DNA of 62,899 bases from Paenibacillus sabuli (GCF_014705605.1 NZ_JACXIZ010000046.1:1-62899), one strand, 5' to 3'; positions 23,882-32,491 are shown, counted from the first letter of the stretch. Program-made: numbers and translations. The notes: generated by a model not told the origin, from the letters alone.

Positions 23882-24717
23882 CCTGCAGCCGCCATTTTGG
23901 CGGTTTCACGCTCCGCTCCCCTCGGCCGCACTCCTACAGCCGCCATTTTGGCGGTTACACGCTCCGCTCCCCTCGGCCGCGCTCCTGCAACCGCCATTTT
24001 GGCGGTTACACGCTCCGCTCCCCTCGGCCGAGCTCCTGCAGCCGCCATTTTGGCGGTTACACGCCCCGCTCCCCTCGGCCACGCTCCTGCAGCCGCCATT
24101 TTGGCGGTTTCACGCCCCGCTCCCCTCGGCCGCGCTCCTGCAGCCGCCATTTTGGCGGTTACACCCCCCTCTTCCCCCGTCCGCGCTCCTGCAGCCGCCA
24201 TTTTGGCGGTTACACACCCCTCTTCCCCCGTCCGCGCTCCTGCAGCCGCCATTTTGGCGGTTTCACGCTCCTCTCCCCTCGGCCGAGCTCCTGCAACCGC
24301 CATTTTGGCGGTTACACACCCCTCTTCCCCCGCTACGCGCTCCTGCAGCCGCCATTTTGGCGGTTACACGCCCCGCTCCCCTCGGCCGAGCTCCTGCAGC
24401 CGCCATTTTGGCGGTTACACACCCCTCTTCCCCCGTCCGCGCTCCTGCAGCCGCCATTTTGGCGGTTTCACGCCCCGTTCCCCTCGGCCGCGCTCCTGCA
24501 GCCGCCATTTTGGCGGTTTCACGCTCCGCTCCCCCCCGTCCGCGCTCCTGCAGCCGCCATTTTGGCGGTTTCACGCCCCGCTCCCCCCCGTCCGCGCTCC
24601 TGCAGCCGCCATTTTGGCGGTTTCACGCTCCTCTTCCCCCGTCCGCGCTCCTGCAGCCGCCATTTTGGCGGTTACACGCCCCGCTCCCCTCGCCGTGCTC
24701 CTGCAGCCGCCATTTTT
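23882..24717. repeat. 51-bp minisatellite, 16 full units plus one partial
   Basis: Head-to-tail units of 51 bp (one unit is 52, one is 50). Each unit has an almost invariant 22-base core containing CTGCAGCCGCCATTTTGGCGGTT, shown here as the stem CCGCCA-TTT-TGGCGG, and a variable part of about 29 bases rich in C (CACGCTCCGCTCCCCTCGG and variants). Because 51 is divisible by 3, several frames remain open through the array, giving spurious long ORFs on both strands. The array fills the gap between the araR promoter and the copZ terminator. No coding function is supported; variation between units is in the C-rich part only. Confidence 0.9.
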
Positions 24718-24752
24718 GTCCGTTAGGATGAAAATGTCATATATTTTCGTTC

Positions 24753-24777
24753 AAAAAAAAGGCCCGCATAGCGGACC
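24753..24777 (-). terminator. Terminator of csoR-copZ
   Basis: Minus-strand stem GGTCCGC / GCGGGCC (one G-U pair) followed by eight T; about 120 bases after the copZ stop. Confidence 0.75.
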
Positions 24778-24896
24778 ATAGTCAAATATCGTTTGACGCG
24801 GCTTGCGAAGCATCCAGCAGCAGCCCTGCCTGCAGCAGCAGCCGCGCCGCCACCGGCGGTCGCCCGACCGCCGTCATGCCGCCGGACCCCGCAGGC

Positions 24897-25097
24897 TTAG
24901 ACGACGTCGTAGCCCTGCTCCTCGATGGCCGCTGCCAGTTGCTCGCGCGTCACCTTGGTCTCGTCGTAAGTCACTGTAGCCGTACCGGCCGCCAGATGCA
25001 CCTTGCCCTCGGCGCCCAGCTCGCGCACCGCGCCTTCCACGGCTTGCACGCAGTGATTGCACGACATGCCCTTTACGTTCAGCGTTGCTTGTTGCAT
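24897..25097 (-). CDS. copZ: Copper chaperone CopZ
   Basis: A 66-aa heavy-metal-associated (HMA) domain protein that carries Cu(I) in the cytoplasm. The metal site is GMSCNHCVQAVEGAV (M-x-C-x2-C), and the ferredoxin-like fold shows the usual order ending in EEQGYDVV. The start is Met at 25097, the usual family N-terminus (MQQATLNVKGM), not the earlier ATG at 25121. It is downstream of csoR on the same strand (75-bp gap), the normal arrangement except that no copA P-type ATPase is present in the window. Confidence 0.92.
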   Translation of the reverse strand: MQQATLNVKGMSCNHCVQAVEGAVRELGAEGKVHLAAGTATVTYDETKVTREQLAAAIEEQGYDVV

Positions 25098-25172
25098 CTG
25101 CCTTCCACCCTCTCTGCGCATAGATTGTACAAGCGTCCCGGGTCAGGGGAGCAGCAGACCTGCCGCTTGCAT

Positions 25173-25511
25173 TTATTTCAACAGCTTGTTGATGGTCACG
25201 AGCAGCTCGTCGACTACGGCGTGATCGCCCTCTTCAATCCGCTCCACGATGCAGCTCTTCATATGTCCTTCAAGCAGCAGCCGGCCTACGCTATTCAGCG
25301 CAGACTGCACCGCGGCAATCTGATTGAGCACGTCGTCGCAGTACGTGTCCCGCTCGATCATGCCCTTGATCCCTCTTACCTGCCCTTCGACCCGATTGAG
25401 CCGCGCCAGCAGATTGGACTTGAACTTCTCGGAGTGGTGCGCCTTGCGCTCGCCTGCTCCGTGACAGTCTCCTTCTTGCCGGAGCGGCTGCGCCTCTTCC
25501 ATGGCAGTCAT
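25173..25511 (-). CDS. csoR: Copper-sensing repressor CsoR
   Basis: A 112-aa helical repressor of the CsoR/RcnR family. The Cu(I) ligands are visible as Cys58 (DTYCDD), His83 and Cys87 (EGHMKSC), the C-H-C set that defines CsoR as opposed to RcnR or FrmR. The DNA-contacting N-terminal helix carries LLARLNRVEGQVRGIKGMI. An extra His/Cys-containing N-terminal tail (GDCHGAGERKAHH) precedes the domain. Start at 25511 follows GGAGGTGG by 5 bases. A palindromic operator is just upstream; Cu(I) binding would derepress csoR-copZ. Confidence 0.92.
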   Translation of the reverse strand: MTAMEEAQPLRQEGDCHGAGERKAHHSEKFKSNLLARLNRVEGQVRGIKGMIERDTYCDDVLNQIAAVQSALNSVGRLLLEGHMKSCIVERIEEGDHAVVDELLVTINKLLK

Positions 25512-25539
25512 CCCCACCACCTCCGTCTTCTATTTTACC

Positions 25540-25556
25540 ATACCCCCCATGGGTAT
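25540..25556 (-). promoter_or_regulatory. CsoR operator
   Basis: ATACCC-CCCAT-GGGTAT, a perfect 6-bp inverted repeat with the G/C-tract form of CsoR sites, 28 bases upstream of the csoR start. Confidence 0.75.
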
Positions 25557-25568
25557 TCAACAAGTTAC

Positions 25569-26441
25569 TTAACACTCCTCCTGAGCCAGGCGCCGCTGCA
25601 AGTAGCTGCGCACATCGTCCGCCATATCCGCGCGCCGCAGCGCCAAATCGATCGTGGCCTCGACGAAACCGAGCTTGTCGCCGACATCGTAGCGGCTGCC
25701 CTCGTAGCAGTACGCCGCGATCGGCACTTGGCGATTCAGCTCCTGCAGGCTGTCGGTGAGCTGGATTTCTCCGTTTTTGCCCGGCTTGGCCGCGGCCAGC
25801 AGGTCGAATATACCCGGGTCGAGCACATATCGGCCGACGACGGCAAGGTTGGACGGCGCCTCGCCGAGCGGCGGCTTCTCCACCAGGTCGCGCACCCGGT
25901 CCGCGCCTTCTTGCTCAAGCGCCACAATGCCGTATTTCTCAGTCTGGTCCCATGGCACTTCCATGACCGCGACGACCGAGGAGCCGTCCTGCTCGTAGCG
26001 CTCGATCATGCTGCCCAGACAAGGCGGGTCGGAGAGCAGGATGTCGTCGCCCAGCAGCACCGCGAACGGTTCGTCGCCGATAAAGGTGCGCGCCGACAGC
26101 ACCGCATGCCCGAGGCCGAGCGGTTCTTTTTGACGAATATAACAGATGTCCGCGAGTCTGGATATGCGCTGTACGAGCTCCAGCGTATCCGAGGAGCCGC
26201 GCGTCTCGAGCGAGTGCTCGAGCTCGACGGACTTGTCGAAATGGTCCTCGATGGCGCGCTTGTTGCGGCCGGTCACGATCATGATGCTCTCGATGCCCGA
26301 GGCGACCGCCTCCTCGACAATGTACTGAATCGCGGGCTTGTCGATCAGCGGCAGCATTTCCTTCGGCTGCGCCTTGGTTGCAGGCAAAAAACGGGTACCT
26401 AAACCGCCTGCGGGAATGATGGCTTTTCGTACTTTTTTCAT
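25569..26441 (-). CDS. galU: UTP-glucose-1-phosphate uridylyltransferase
   Basis: A 290-aa nucleotidyltransferase making UDP-glucose from UTP and glucose 1-phosphate. Motifs: AIIPAGGLGTRFLPAT with KEMLPLIDKPAIQYIV, FAVLLGDDILL (metal-binding Asp), EKYGIV, VEKPP, and the C-terminal YDVGDKLGFVEATI. Start at 26441 has AAGGAG 8 bases upstream; the frame remains open further upstream but without a site. The product would feed the UgtP-like glycosyltransferase at 1.5 kb and wall teichoic or polysaccharide synthesis. It lies just upstream of csoR on the same strand but the CsoR operator between them suggests a separate unit. Confidence 0.94.
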   Translation of the reverse strand: MKKVRKAIIPAGGLGTRFLPATKAQPKEMLPLIDKPAIQYIVEEAVASGIESIMIVTGRNKRAIEDHFDKSVELEHSLETRGSSDTLELVQRISRLADICYIRQKEPLGLGHAVLSARTFIGDEPFAVLLGDDILLSDPPCLGSMIERYEQDGSSVVAVMEVPWDQTEKYGIVALEQEGADRVRDLVEKPPLGEAPSNLAVVGRYVLDPGIFDLLAAAKPGKNGEIQLTDSLQELNRQVPIAAYCYEGSRYDVGDKLGFVEATIDLALRRADMADDVRSYLQRRLAQEEC

Positions 26442-26767
26442 GGTTGCACTCCTTTTCCGAGCCAAACGTATTCTTCTTCTATGCTTACGTTCCATAACAG
26501 TATGTATTCCTGATGCGGAGCAGTCCTCGGCATACGCTGCATACAGCTTATCCATAAGGGGGAGCCGCAATACGGGGGTCCCACTCAATATAACATAATT
26601 CCCACTATTGAGCACATCGACTGCCGCCGGCAGCCCTCCTGCGCCGGATTGACAGACCGCGGCCGCACATGGCACACTTCAACGAGAGCCAAAGGGCAGA
26701 GGTTGAGTAGGGTTGGAGTTGGACAGGAGCTAACATTTATCCGAATTCGAATAGGAGGCTGACGCGT
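26442..26767. other. Divergent intergenic region, no gene seen
   Basis: A 326-bp gap between galU and the YjbQ-like gene. It contains an AT-rich stretch near 26580-26605 that could hold a galU promoter (TATATT-like -10 on the minus strand), but no consensus promoter, no ORF with a ribosome binding site and no structured RNA was recognised. Confidence 0.35.
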
Positions 26768-27166
26768 ATGCTATACAAGGAAGCGCTGCGCACGACGCGC
26801 AGAGACGAGATGATCGACATCACGAGGCAGGTCGCGGCGCTGGTCGCGCGCTCGGAGACCGAGGAAGGCGTCGCGGTCGTCTATTGCCCGCACACGACGG
26901 CGGGCATCACTATACAGGAGAATGCCGATCCGGACGTCAAGCTGGACGTGTTGATGCGGCTGGACGAGGTCTACCCGTGGACGCATCCGAAGTATCGACA
27001 TGCGGAGGGCAATACGGCCTCGCATCTGAAGGCAATGACCGTCGGTGCCTCGCAGACGGTACCCATCGCCGGGGGGCGGCTTGTGCTGGGACGCTGGCAG
27101 GGCCTTTACTTTTGCGAATTCGACGGTCCGCGCAGTCGGGAATACGTCGTCAAGGTGCTGCGCTAG
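26768..27166 (+). CDS. YjbQ family (UPF0047) protein
   Basis: A 132-aa member of the YjbQ/UPF0047 family, small beta proteins with low thiamine-phosphate synthase activity reported for some members and otherwise unclear physiology. The family's metal-site histidines are in [14 protein letters not shown] and in [14 protein letters not shown], and the C-terminal part [19 protein letters not shown] is characteristic. AGGAGG lies 8 bases before the ATG. It converges on a small hypothetical gene 24 bp downstream. Confidence 0.9.
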   Translation: MLYKEALRTTRRDEMIDITRQVAALVARSETEEGVAVVYCPHTTAGITIQENADPDVKLDVLMRLDEVYPWTHPKYRHAEGNTASHLKAMTVGASQTVPIAGGRLVLGRWQGLYFCEFDGPRSREYVVKVLR

Positions 27167-27190
27167 CTCGTCGCGGCTGGCGGGAGGCTG

Positions 27191-27487
27191 TCAATGCTTG
27201 CGTAAATGGTCGATGAGCTTGCGCAGGATGCGGTCGTCCTCCCGCCGTTCTTCGTTGCCCAGCCGCACAATGCGAATCTCGACCGGGTCGTCCCCGTTGG
27301 GATCGAAGAAGATCAGCCGCTCCGGGTCCTTGATCTGCGCGCCGCGGTACCCGCTGCCTCGCAAAAATTGCTCGATCTGATCGGCCGTAGGGGGCCGCTC
27401 GCCATCCGTGAAGATCAGTCCCTTCAGGTTGCGCTCTTCGCCGTGCTGCCTGAGGTAATCGATCCGAAATACAAAATTCCATTCCAT
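27191..27487 (-). CDS. Hypothetical protein, 98 aa
   Basis: A 98-aa soluble protein that I do not recognise. It is mixed alpha/beta (MEWNFVFRIDYLRQHGEERN, then IFFDPNGDDPVEIRIVRLG) and ends in a charged helix (REDDRILRKLIDHLRKH). No signal peptide, membrane segment or cysteine. A GGGAGCGAGCCCC stretch precedes the ATG, so the ribosome binding site is moderate. It is convergent with the YjbQ-family gene; coding character is supported by length, composition and lack of overlap. Confidence 0.6.
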   Translation of the reverse strand: MEWNFVFRIDYLRQHGEERNLKGLIFTDGERPPTADQIEQFLRGSGYRGAQIKDPERLIFFDPNGDDPVEIRIVRLGNEERREDDRILRKLIDHLRKH

Positions 27488-27691
27488 AGGGGCTCGCTCC
27501 CTTGTTTGAGCTTGTCAGTTGTCTGAAAATTTGGTAAAGTCAAATCAGGTCCCGGAAGATACGCTGGGCCTGAATAAGCAAATAACCTCTCGCTAGCGGA
27601 GAGGTCGCGTGCCGATTAAAGAAGCTGTCGCTTGTTTAATCAACGGTATGCAGGTGCATCACGCTATTCCATGCGAGAGGAGGTGAACACC

Positions 27692-27844
27692 ATGGCCAAG
27701 GACGTCCTGTGCGAGGTCAGCTCATGCCGCAACTGGCAAAGCAACAATCGCTGCAGCGCCGACTCGATCTACATCGTCAACAACAGCAGCAATACCGCTC
27801 ACAAGTCGGCAGAAACTGACTGCAAAACATTTGACCCCAAATAA
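27692..27844 (+). CDS. DUF1540 small cysteine-rich protein
   Basis: A 50-aa protein with the DUF1540 pattern: an N-terminal DVLCEVSSCRNWQSNNRC with three Cys, then a short beta segment (SIYIVNNS) and a last Cys in ETDCKTF. Four conserved cysteines suggest a small metal- or disulfide-stabilised fold. AGGAGG lies 8 bases before the ATG. The family is common in spore-formers but its role is unknown. The start codon at 27632 in the same frame lacks a ribosome binding site. Confidence 0.8.
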   Translation: MAKDVLCEVSSCRNWQSNNRCSADSIYIVNNSSNTAHKSAETDCKTFDPK

Positions 27845-27935
27845 GTGAAAAAGGATACCGGTGATTGAAAAAAATATTGGCTTACAGGAGGAAGGGATCT
27901 GCGGTCCCTTCTTTCTCTTTGTATTTTAACAAGAA

Positions 27936-27950
27936 TGATAATTGTTATCA
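27936..27950 (+). promoter_or_regulatory. Fur-family box upstream of trxB
   Basis: TGATAATTGTTATCA differs at one position from the 7-1-7 Fur consensus TGATAATNATTATCA. It lies about 38 bases upstream of the trxB promoter -35. Confidence 0.55.
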
Positions 27951-27987
27951 AGTTATTTTTATCGGTTGACCGCGTCCAGGCGCGCGC

Positions 27988-28015
27988 TTGACAAACTCCT
28001 TTTATTATTTATAAT
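27988..28015 (+). promoter_or_regulatory. Sigma-A promoter of trxB-dps
   Basis: TTGACA (27988-27993), 16-base spacer, TATAAT (28010-28015): both hexamers match consensus. It drives trxB, 50 bases downstream, and probably dps. Confidence 0.85.
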
Positions 28016-28023
28016 TATTATAA
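28009..28023 (+). promoter_or_regulatory. PerR box overlapping the -10 of trxB-dps
   Basis: TTATAATTATTATAA is an exact match to the PerR consensus TTATAATNATTATAA and covers the -10 hexamer, so binding would block RNA polymerase. Induction by peroxide is the expected outcome. Confidence 0.85.
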
Positions 28024-28064
28024 AGTAATAATTTTTATCATTTAAGAAAAGGAGCTGTTTTCTG

Positions 28065-29015
28065 ATGTACAATACGGTCATTGTCGGTACCGGCCCTGCC
28101 GGCCTCACGGCCGCAATCTACCTCGCCCGCGCCAATCTGAATCCACTTGTGCTGGAGGGACCCGAACCCGGCGGACAATTGACCACCACGACCGAGGTGG
28201 AGAATTTCCCCGGCTTTCCCGAGGGCATCCTCGGCCCCGAGCTGATGGCGAACATGCGCCGTCAAGCCGAGCGATTCGGCGCCGTATTCAAGAGCGGCTG
28301 GGTGACTCGGGCTGATCTGGACCAGCGCCCCTTTACACTCGAGGTCGACGGTCAGGAGCAACTGCAGGCTCAGACGTTGATCATCTCCACCGGCGCCTCG
28401 GCTCGCTATCTCGGCATCCCCGGAGAGAAGAGCAACGTCGGACGAGGCGTCAGCACATGCGCCACCTGTGACGGCTTTTTCTTTCGCGGCAAAAAAATCA
28501 TCGTGGTCGGCGGTGGCGATTCGGCCATGGAGGAAGCCGGCTTCCTTACCCGCTTCGCGTCCGAGGTGCGCGTCGTCCATCGCCGCGGCGAGCTGCGCGC
28601 TTCCAAGATCATGCAGGACCGGGCCCGCCAAAACGATAAAATCTCCTGGAGCCTGAACCATACGCCCGTGGAAGTCGTGGCAGGCGGCCTGGGCGTGACC
28701 GGCCTCAGAACAGTCGACAACGCCACCGGCGAGGAGACCGTACTGGAGGCGGACGGCGTGTTCATCGCCATCGGCCACAGTCCGAACACCGCCTTCCTGG
28801 ACGGGCAGGTCCATACCGACGGGCAAGGCTACATCGTCGTCCAGCCCGGCACGACCCAGACCAGCGTCCCCGGCGTGTTCGCCTGCGGCGACGTGCAGGA
28901 TACGAAGTATCGTCAAGCCATCACCGCGGCCGGCAGCGGCTGCATGGCGGCGATGGATTGCGAGCGCCTGCTGGAAACGCTCGAAGCCTCGCACGCTCCC
29001 GTCGCTTCTGTCTAA
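28065..29015 (+). CDS. trxB: Thioredoxin reductase
   Basis: A 316-aa FAD/NADPH flavoprotein that reduces thioredoxin. FAD-binding [16 protein letters not shown], the redox-active Cys132-Ala-Thr-Cys135 in [11 protein letters not shown], the NADPH-binding [15 protein letters not shown] with HRRGELRAS, and the C-terminal FAD motif [10 protein letters not shown] are all present at family positions. AAGGAG precedes the ATG. Placement behind a PerR box together with dps suggests that this copy serves peroxide stress; other trxB copies may exist elsewhere in the genome. dps follows after 49 bp without a terminator. Confidence 0.93.
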   Translation: MYNTVIVGTGPAGLTAAIYLARANLNPLVLEGPEPGGQLTTTTEVENFPGFPEGILGPELMANMRRQAERFGAVFKSGWVTRADLDQRPFTLEVDGQEQLQAQTLIISTGASARYLGIPGEKSNVGRGVSTCATCDGFFFRGKKIIVVGGGDSAMEEAGFLTRFASEVRVVHRRGELRASKIMQDRARQNDKISWSLNHTPVEVVAGGLGVTGLRTVDNATGEETVLEADGVFIAIGHSPNTAFLDGQVHTDGQGYIVVQPGTTQTSVPGVFACGDVQDTKYRQAITAAGSGCMAAMDCERLLETLEASHAPVASV

Positions 29016-29064
29016 CTCGAACGCAATCAACATCATAAATGATAGAAAAACAGGAGGGATTAAC

Positions 29065-29514
29065 ATGTCTGCACAGGCTATCCATGACCTGCTCAATCGT
29101 CAAATCGCAAGCTGGGGCGTCCTGTATATCAAGCTGCACAACTATCACTGGTACGTAAGCGGCCCGCAATTCTTTACCCTCCATGCCAAGTTCCAGGAGC
29201 TGTACGAGGAGGCGGCTCAGCATGTCGACACGCTCGCCGAGCGCCTGCTGGCGCTGCGCGGCAAGCCGCTGGCACGGATGAGCGATTACGCCGCCCACTC
29301 GCTGGTCAAGGATGCGGACGGCGACGAGACCGCGGAGCAGATGGTCGAAGCCTTGATCGTCGATTACACACTGCTGATTCACGAGCTCAAGCAAGGCATC
29401 ACGCTGGCTCAACAGGCTGGCGACGAGACGACTGGCGACATGCTGCTCGCGATCCATACCGAGCTGGAGAAGCACGTATGGATGCTGGGTGCCTGGAGCG
29501 GACGCCAAGTCTGA
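29065..29514 (+). CDS. dps: Dps/MrgA ferritin-like protein
   Basis: A 149-aa Dps-family mini-ferritin that oxidises and stores iron, consuming peroxide and protecting DNA. Ferroxidase-centre residues of the family are visible as His28 (LHNYHWYV), His40, Asp55 and Glu59 (HVDTLAER). Start has AGGAGG 8 bases upstream. Second gene of the PerR-box operon with trxB; in Bacillus the orthologue mrgA is a classic PerR target, which agrees with the box found upstream. Confidence 0.93.
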   Translation: MSAQAIHDLLNRQIASWGVLYIKLHNYHWYVSGPQFFTLHAKFQELYEEAAQHVDTLAERLLALRGKPLARMSDYAAHSLVKDADGDETAEQMVEALIVDYTLLIHELKQGITLAQQAGDETTGDMLLAIHTELEKHVWMLGAWSGRQV

Positions 29515-29570
29515 ACGAGGCTGGACAGATGTGCCCCGGCGAAGCCGCCTATACCCGGCGATTCAATACC

Positions 29571-29615
29571 GCAAGCCCCCGGACCGACACTTCCTGCGTC
29601 GGCACGGGGGCTTGC
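29571..29615. terminator. Long hairpin between convergent dps and ABC-F genes
   Basis: GCAAGCCCCCG pairs with CGGGGGCTTGC, with a second inner stem CCGAC/GTCGG. There is no T run, so it is a terminator-like hairpin and not a canonical terminator. Confidence 0.5.
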
Positions 29616-29674
29616 GGCTTGCCGCTATACGAGCGGCCGCTTCGATCTGCGCTGCCGCCTAGCCATCGAGCGCG

Positions 29675-31612
29675 CTAATGCTTGGCCGCTTCGATCTGCT
29701 CGGCCAGCTCCTGCAGCTCTGTCCAGCGCTCCAGCAACCGGTCCAGTGCGGCCTCCGCAGTCCGCTGCTCCGCGACCAGCTCCTGGAGCCGCACCGCATC
29801 GCTGCCGGCCTGCTCCATCTGCGCCGTCAACTGCTGCAACTGCTGCTCGGCCGCTTCGATCCGTCCGTCGATCTGCTCATAATCCTGCTGATCGCGGTAG
29901 CTCATTCGCGGTGCGCGCGACCGATAGCGGGACGAGGAGTCGGCCTTCTCCTCGAGCGCCGCGACCTCCCGGCCCTCCTGCACAGCCGGAGCCTTGCCCG
30001 GGGCCATGCGCAGCGCCTCCTGCTTGCGCGCTGCGTAATCGCTGTAATTGCCGACGTGCAGCGCCAGTTCGCCGTCCCCCTCGAAGGCCACGATGCGCGA
30101 TACGGTCCGGTCCAGGAAGTAGCGGTCATGCGAGACGATCACCGCGACCCCCGGGTATTCGTCCAGGTAGTCCTCCAGTACGGTTAACGTCGCAATATCC
30201 AGATCGTTGGTCGGTTCGTCGAGCAGCAGCACGTTGGGCGCCTCCATCAACACCCGCAGCAGTTGCAGGCGCCGCTTCTCGCCACCGGAGAGCCGCTCGA
30301 TCGGCGTCCACTGCTGCGGACCAGGGAACAAAAAACGCTCCAACATCTGCGACGCCCCGATCATGGTGCCGTCGGATGTCCTGACCTGTTCTGCGGCCTC
30401 GCGAATATACTCGATCGGACGCAGCCGCTCGTCCATTTCCTCGTGCTCCTGCGTGAACCAGCCCAGCTTGACGGTCGGACCCAATACGACCTCGCCCGCG
30501 GTCGGCTCCAGCCTGCCGGCAATGAGTCGCAGCAGCGTCGACTTGCCGAGCCCGTTACGGCCGATAATGCCGAGACGGTCGCCGGGCACCGTCATATAGC
30601 TGAAGTTCCGAATCAGCACGCGTCCGTCCACTTCCATGCCCAGCTCGTGCAGCTCGAGGATCTTTTTGCCAAGCCGGGTCGATGCGACCGAGACGTCGAC
30701 TTTGCCCGCCGCCTCGCGCGTCTGCTCTTGCTGCAGCGTTTCGAATCGATCGATGCGCGCCTTCTGCTTCGTCGTGCGCGCCTTGGCGCCCTTGCGCATC
30801 CACGCCAGCTCCTGCTTCAGCAGCTTGGCCCGCTTCGATTCGGCGGCCGCCTCGCGCGCCTCGCGGTCCAGCTTCAGCTCGAGGAAGCGGCTGTAGTTCG
30901 CCGTATAGAAAAACGCTCGTCCTTGATCCAGCTCGAGAATGCGGCTCGTCACGCGATCCAGGAAATAGCGGTCATGGGTAATCATCAGCAACGCCCCGCG
31001 CCGCCGCTGCAGCATCTCTTCGAGCCAGGCCACCGAATCGTTGTCGATATGGTTGGTCGGCTCGTCGAGGATCAGAATGTCCGACGGCTGGACCAGTGCT
31101 TCGGCCAGCGCCACCCGCTTGCGCTGACCGCCGGACAGCGTGCCCATGCGCGCGCCGTAGTCGGCGATCCCCAGCCGCGTCAGGGCGGCCTTGGCGTCGC
31201 TCTCGAGCTGCCAGGCCCCCAGCGTCTCGACCCGCTGGCTGGCCGTCAGCAGGCGCTGCTGCGCGGCCTCGTCGCCGGAGCGCAGCTCCAATGCGGTCAT
31301 CGCCTCGCTGTAGCTGCGCAGCGCCTGCAGCTCTGGCGAGTCTCCCTGGTAGACGTGCTCCAGTACGGTCATATTCGGATCGTACGGCGGATTTTGCGCC
31401 AGCATGCGCAGCCGCACTCCGCTGCCCTTCACCACCTGTCCTCGATCGGGCGGTTCCAGCCCGGCAAGGATATTCAGCAACGTCGTCTTGCCCGTCCCGT
31501 TCACCCCGATGATGCCAAGCTTGTCGCCTGCCTCGACACCGAACGATACTTCCTCGAACAGCAACTTCTCGCCGTGACTCTTGCCGAGCTGCTCCGCCGC
31601 CAACAGATTCAT
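29675..31612 (-). CDS. ABC-F family ATPase, Uup-like
   Basis: A 645-aa soluble tandem-ABC protein of the Uup branch of ABC-F ribosome-associated ATPases. Domain 1 has GVNGTGKTT, LSGGQRKRVALA and ILILDEPTNHID; the linker is basic and helical (WMRKGAKARTTKQKARIDRF is typical of this branch); domain 2 has GRNGLGKST, LSGGEKRRLQLL and VLLLDEPTNDLD. After about residue 560 there is a C-terminal coiled coil (YEQIDGRIEAAEQQLQQL to the end), which in Uup binds DNA or RNA. All motifs are intact. The start at 31612 (MNLLAAEQ) has AAGGAG 6 bases upstream. Substrate is inferred from the family only. Confidence 0.9.
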   Translation of the reverse strand: MNLLAAEQLGKSHGEKLLFEEVSFGVEAGDKLGIIGVNGTGKTTLLNILAGLEPPDRGQVVKGSGVRLRMLAQNPPYDPNMTVLEHVYQGDSPELQALRSYSEAMTALELRSGDEAAQQRLLTASQRVETLGAWQLESDAKAALTRLGIADYGARMGTLSGGQRKRVALAEALVQPSDILILDEPTNHIDNDSVAWLEEMLQRRRGALLMITHDRYFLDRVTSRILELDQGRAFFYTANYSRFLELKLDREAREAAAESKRAKLLKQELAWMRKGAKARTTKQKARIDRFETLQQEQTREAAGKVDVSVASTRLGKKILELHELGMEVDGRVLIRNFSYMTVPGDRLGIIGRNGLGKSTLLRLIAGRLEPTAGEVVLGPTVKLGWFTQEHEEMDERLRPIEYIREAAEQVRTSDGTMIGASQMLERFLFPGPQQWTPIERLSGGEKRRLQLLRVLMEAPNVLLLDEPTNDLDIATLTVLEDYLDEYPGVAVIVSHDRYFLDRTVSRIVAFEGDGELALHVGNYSDYAARKQEALRMAPGKAPAVQEGREVAALEEKADSSSRYRSRAPRMSYRDQQDYEQIDGRIEAAEQQLQQLTAQMEQAGSDAVRLQELVAEQRTAEAALDRLLERWTELQELAEQIEAAKH

Positions 31613-31741
31613 GCGCATCTCCTTCTTCCCGCGCGGACACACCGGCCGCTCTTATGCTGCGCCCGGCTGTCATCCCGCCGCTCATGCCCCTATTCTAGCA
31701 AAGATGCGCTTGCCGCCGCAACGGCTGTGCGACCGTTAATC

Positions 31742-31924
31742 TTATACGCGCAGTCTCCCAGCCGCAACCTCATATTCCCGCAGCTTGCGATCGGCCTCGA
31801 GACGGCACAGCTCCAGCAGCTTCGCCCGCGCCGCAGCTCCTGCGACGACCCGTTGTTCTTGCGAATCCTGCTCCGTATCCGCCGTCCATTCATGCCGGGT
31901 GATCACCTCGTACAGCATACCCAC
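31742..31924 (-). CDS. Small hypothetical protein, 60 aa
   Basis: A 60-aa ORF with GGAGGG six bases before a GTG at 31924 (the alternative ATG is at 31918). The protein begins GMLYEVITRHEW and continues with a charged helical part (AAARAKLLELCRLEADRKLREYE). No family recognised. It lies 86 bp downstream of the flavodoxin gene on the same strand, so it may belong to the same Fur-box transcript. Confidence 0.55.
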   Translation of the reverse strand: MGMLYEVITRHEWTADTEQDSQEQRVVAGAAARAKLLELCRLEADRKLREYEVAAGRLRV

Positions 31925-32010
31925 CGAATTCCCTCCTTCCTCTCTTATCGTCGTCCGCCTCCAGTTGCTTCGACGAAGTGCGAACTCAGCCTCTGCTGCC
32001 TGTTGCGCAA

Positions 32011-32469
32011 TTAACCGATCTGCGCCGCCAGCAGCGCTTCCGCGAGTCGGCGTCCGGTGGCGCGACATTCCCCCAGCTCCTCGATTGACGGCGCCAGCTC
32101 GATTTTTAACCGTTCCAGCACCTGAGCGGCGCCGCGCTCCAGCAGCTTGTCTGCAAGCAGATCGACGGCTGCGCCGTACATCGGGTAAGACGAATCCGCC
32201 GAGCCGAAGGTCGTGCAGATGCGGCCGTCCAGATTCAGCGTGTCCATCCCGTCGTAGAAGTCCAAAAACTCATCCGGCAAATCGCCGTCGCCCCACGTGT
32301 ACGCCCCCAGCGCTACCGCATCGTAGCCTTCCAGCTCGGGCGCTTCTACATCGAGCACCGACTGCAACTCAGGCGCAATGCCCGCCTCCCGAACTCCGGC
32401 AGCCACCGCTTCCGCCATCTCTTCCGTATTGCCGCCCAGACTTGCGTATACGATGATTACTTTAGCCAT
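32011..32469 (-). CDS. Flavodoxin
   Basis: A 152-aa FMN-binding electron carrier. The phosphate-binding loop is YASLGGNTEEMAEA; FMN-contacting loops are LGAYTWGDGDLPDEF and TFGSADSSYPMYGAAV, as in Bacillus YkuN/YkuP. AAGGAG precedes the ATG. A perfect Fur box lies 23 bases upstream, so the protein is expected to replace ferredoxin when iron is scarce, as known for ykuNOP. No electron partner is adjacent except, 1.1 kb away, a Rieske protein. Confidence 0.92.
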   Translation of the reverse strand: MAKVIIVYASLGGNTEEMAEAVAAGVREAGIAPELQSVLDVEAPELEGYDAVALGAYTWGDGDLPDEFLDFYDGMDTLNLDGRICTTFGSADSSYPMYGAAVDLLADKLLERGAAQVLERLKIELAPSIEELGECRATGRRLAEALLAAQIG

Positions 32470-32491
32470 TTTGTGTTTCGCTCCTTCATAG

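Noticed and set aside
23882-24717. CRISPR-like array (conserved 22-bp core, about 29-bp intervening parts)
   Set aside because: The intervening parts are near-identical to one another and not unique spacers, the unit is a simple 51-bp tandem repeat, and no cas gene is near.
23771-24781. 336-aa and 175/103-aa ORFs through the minisatellite (PAAAILAVTR-type repeats)
   Set aside because: Open only because the unit length is a multiple of three; no ribosome binding site, and they run over the araR promoter and the copZ terminator.
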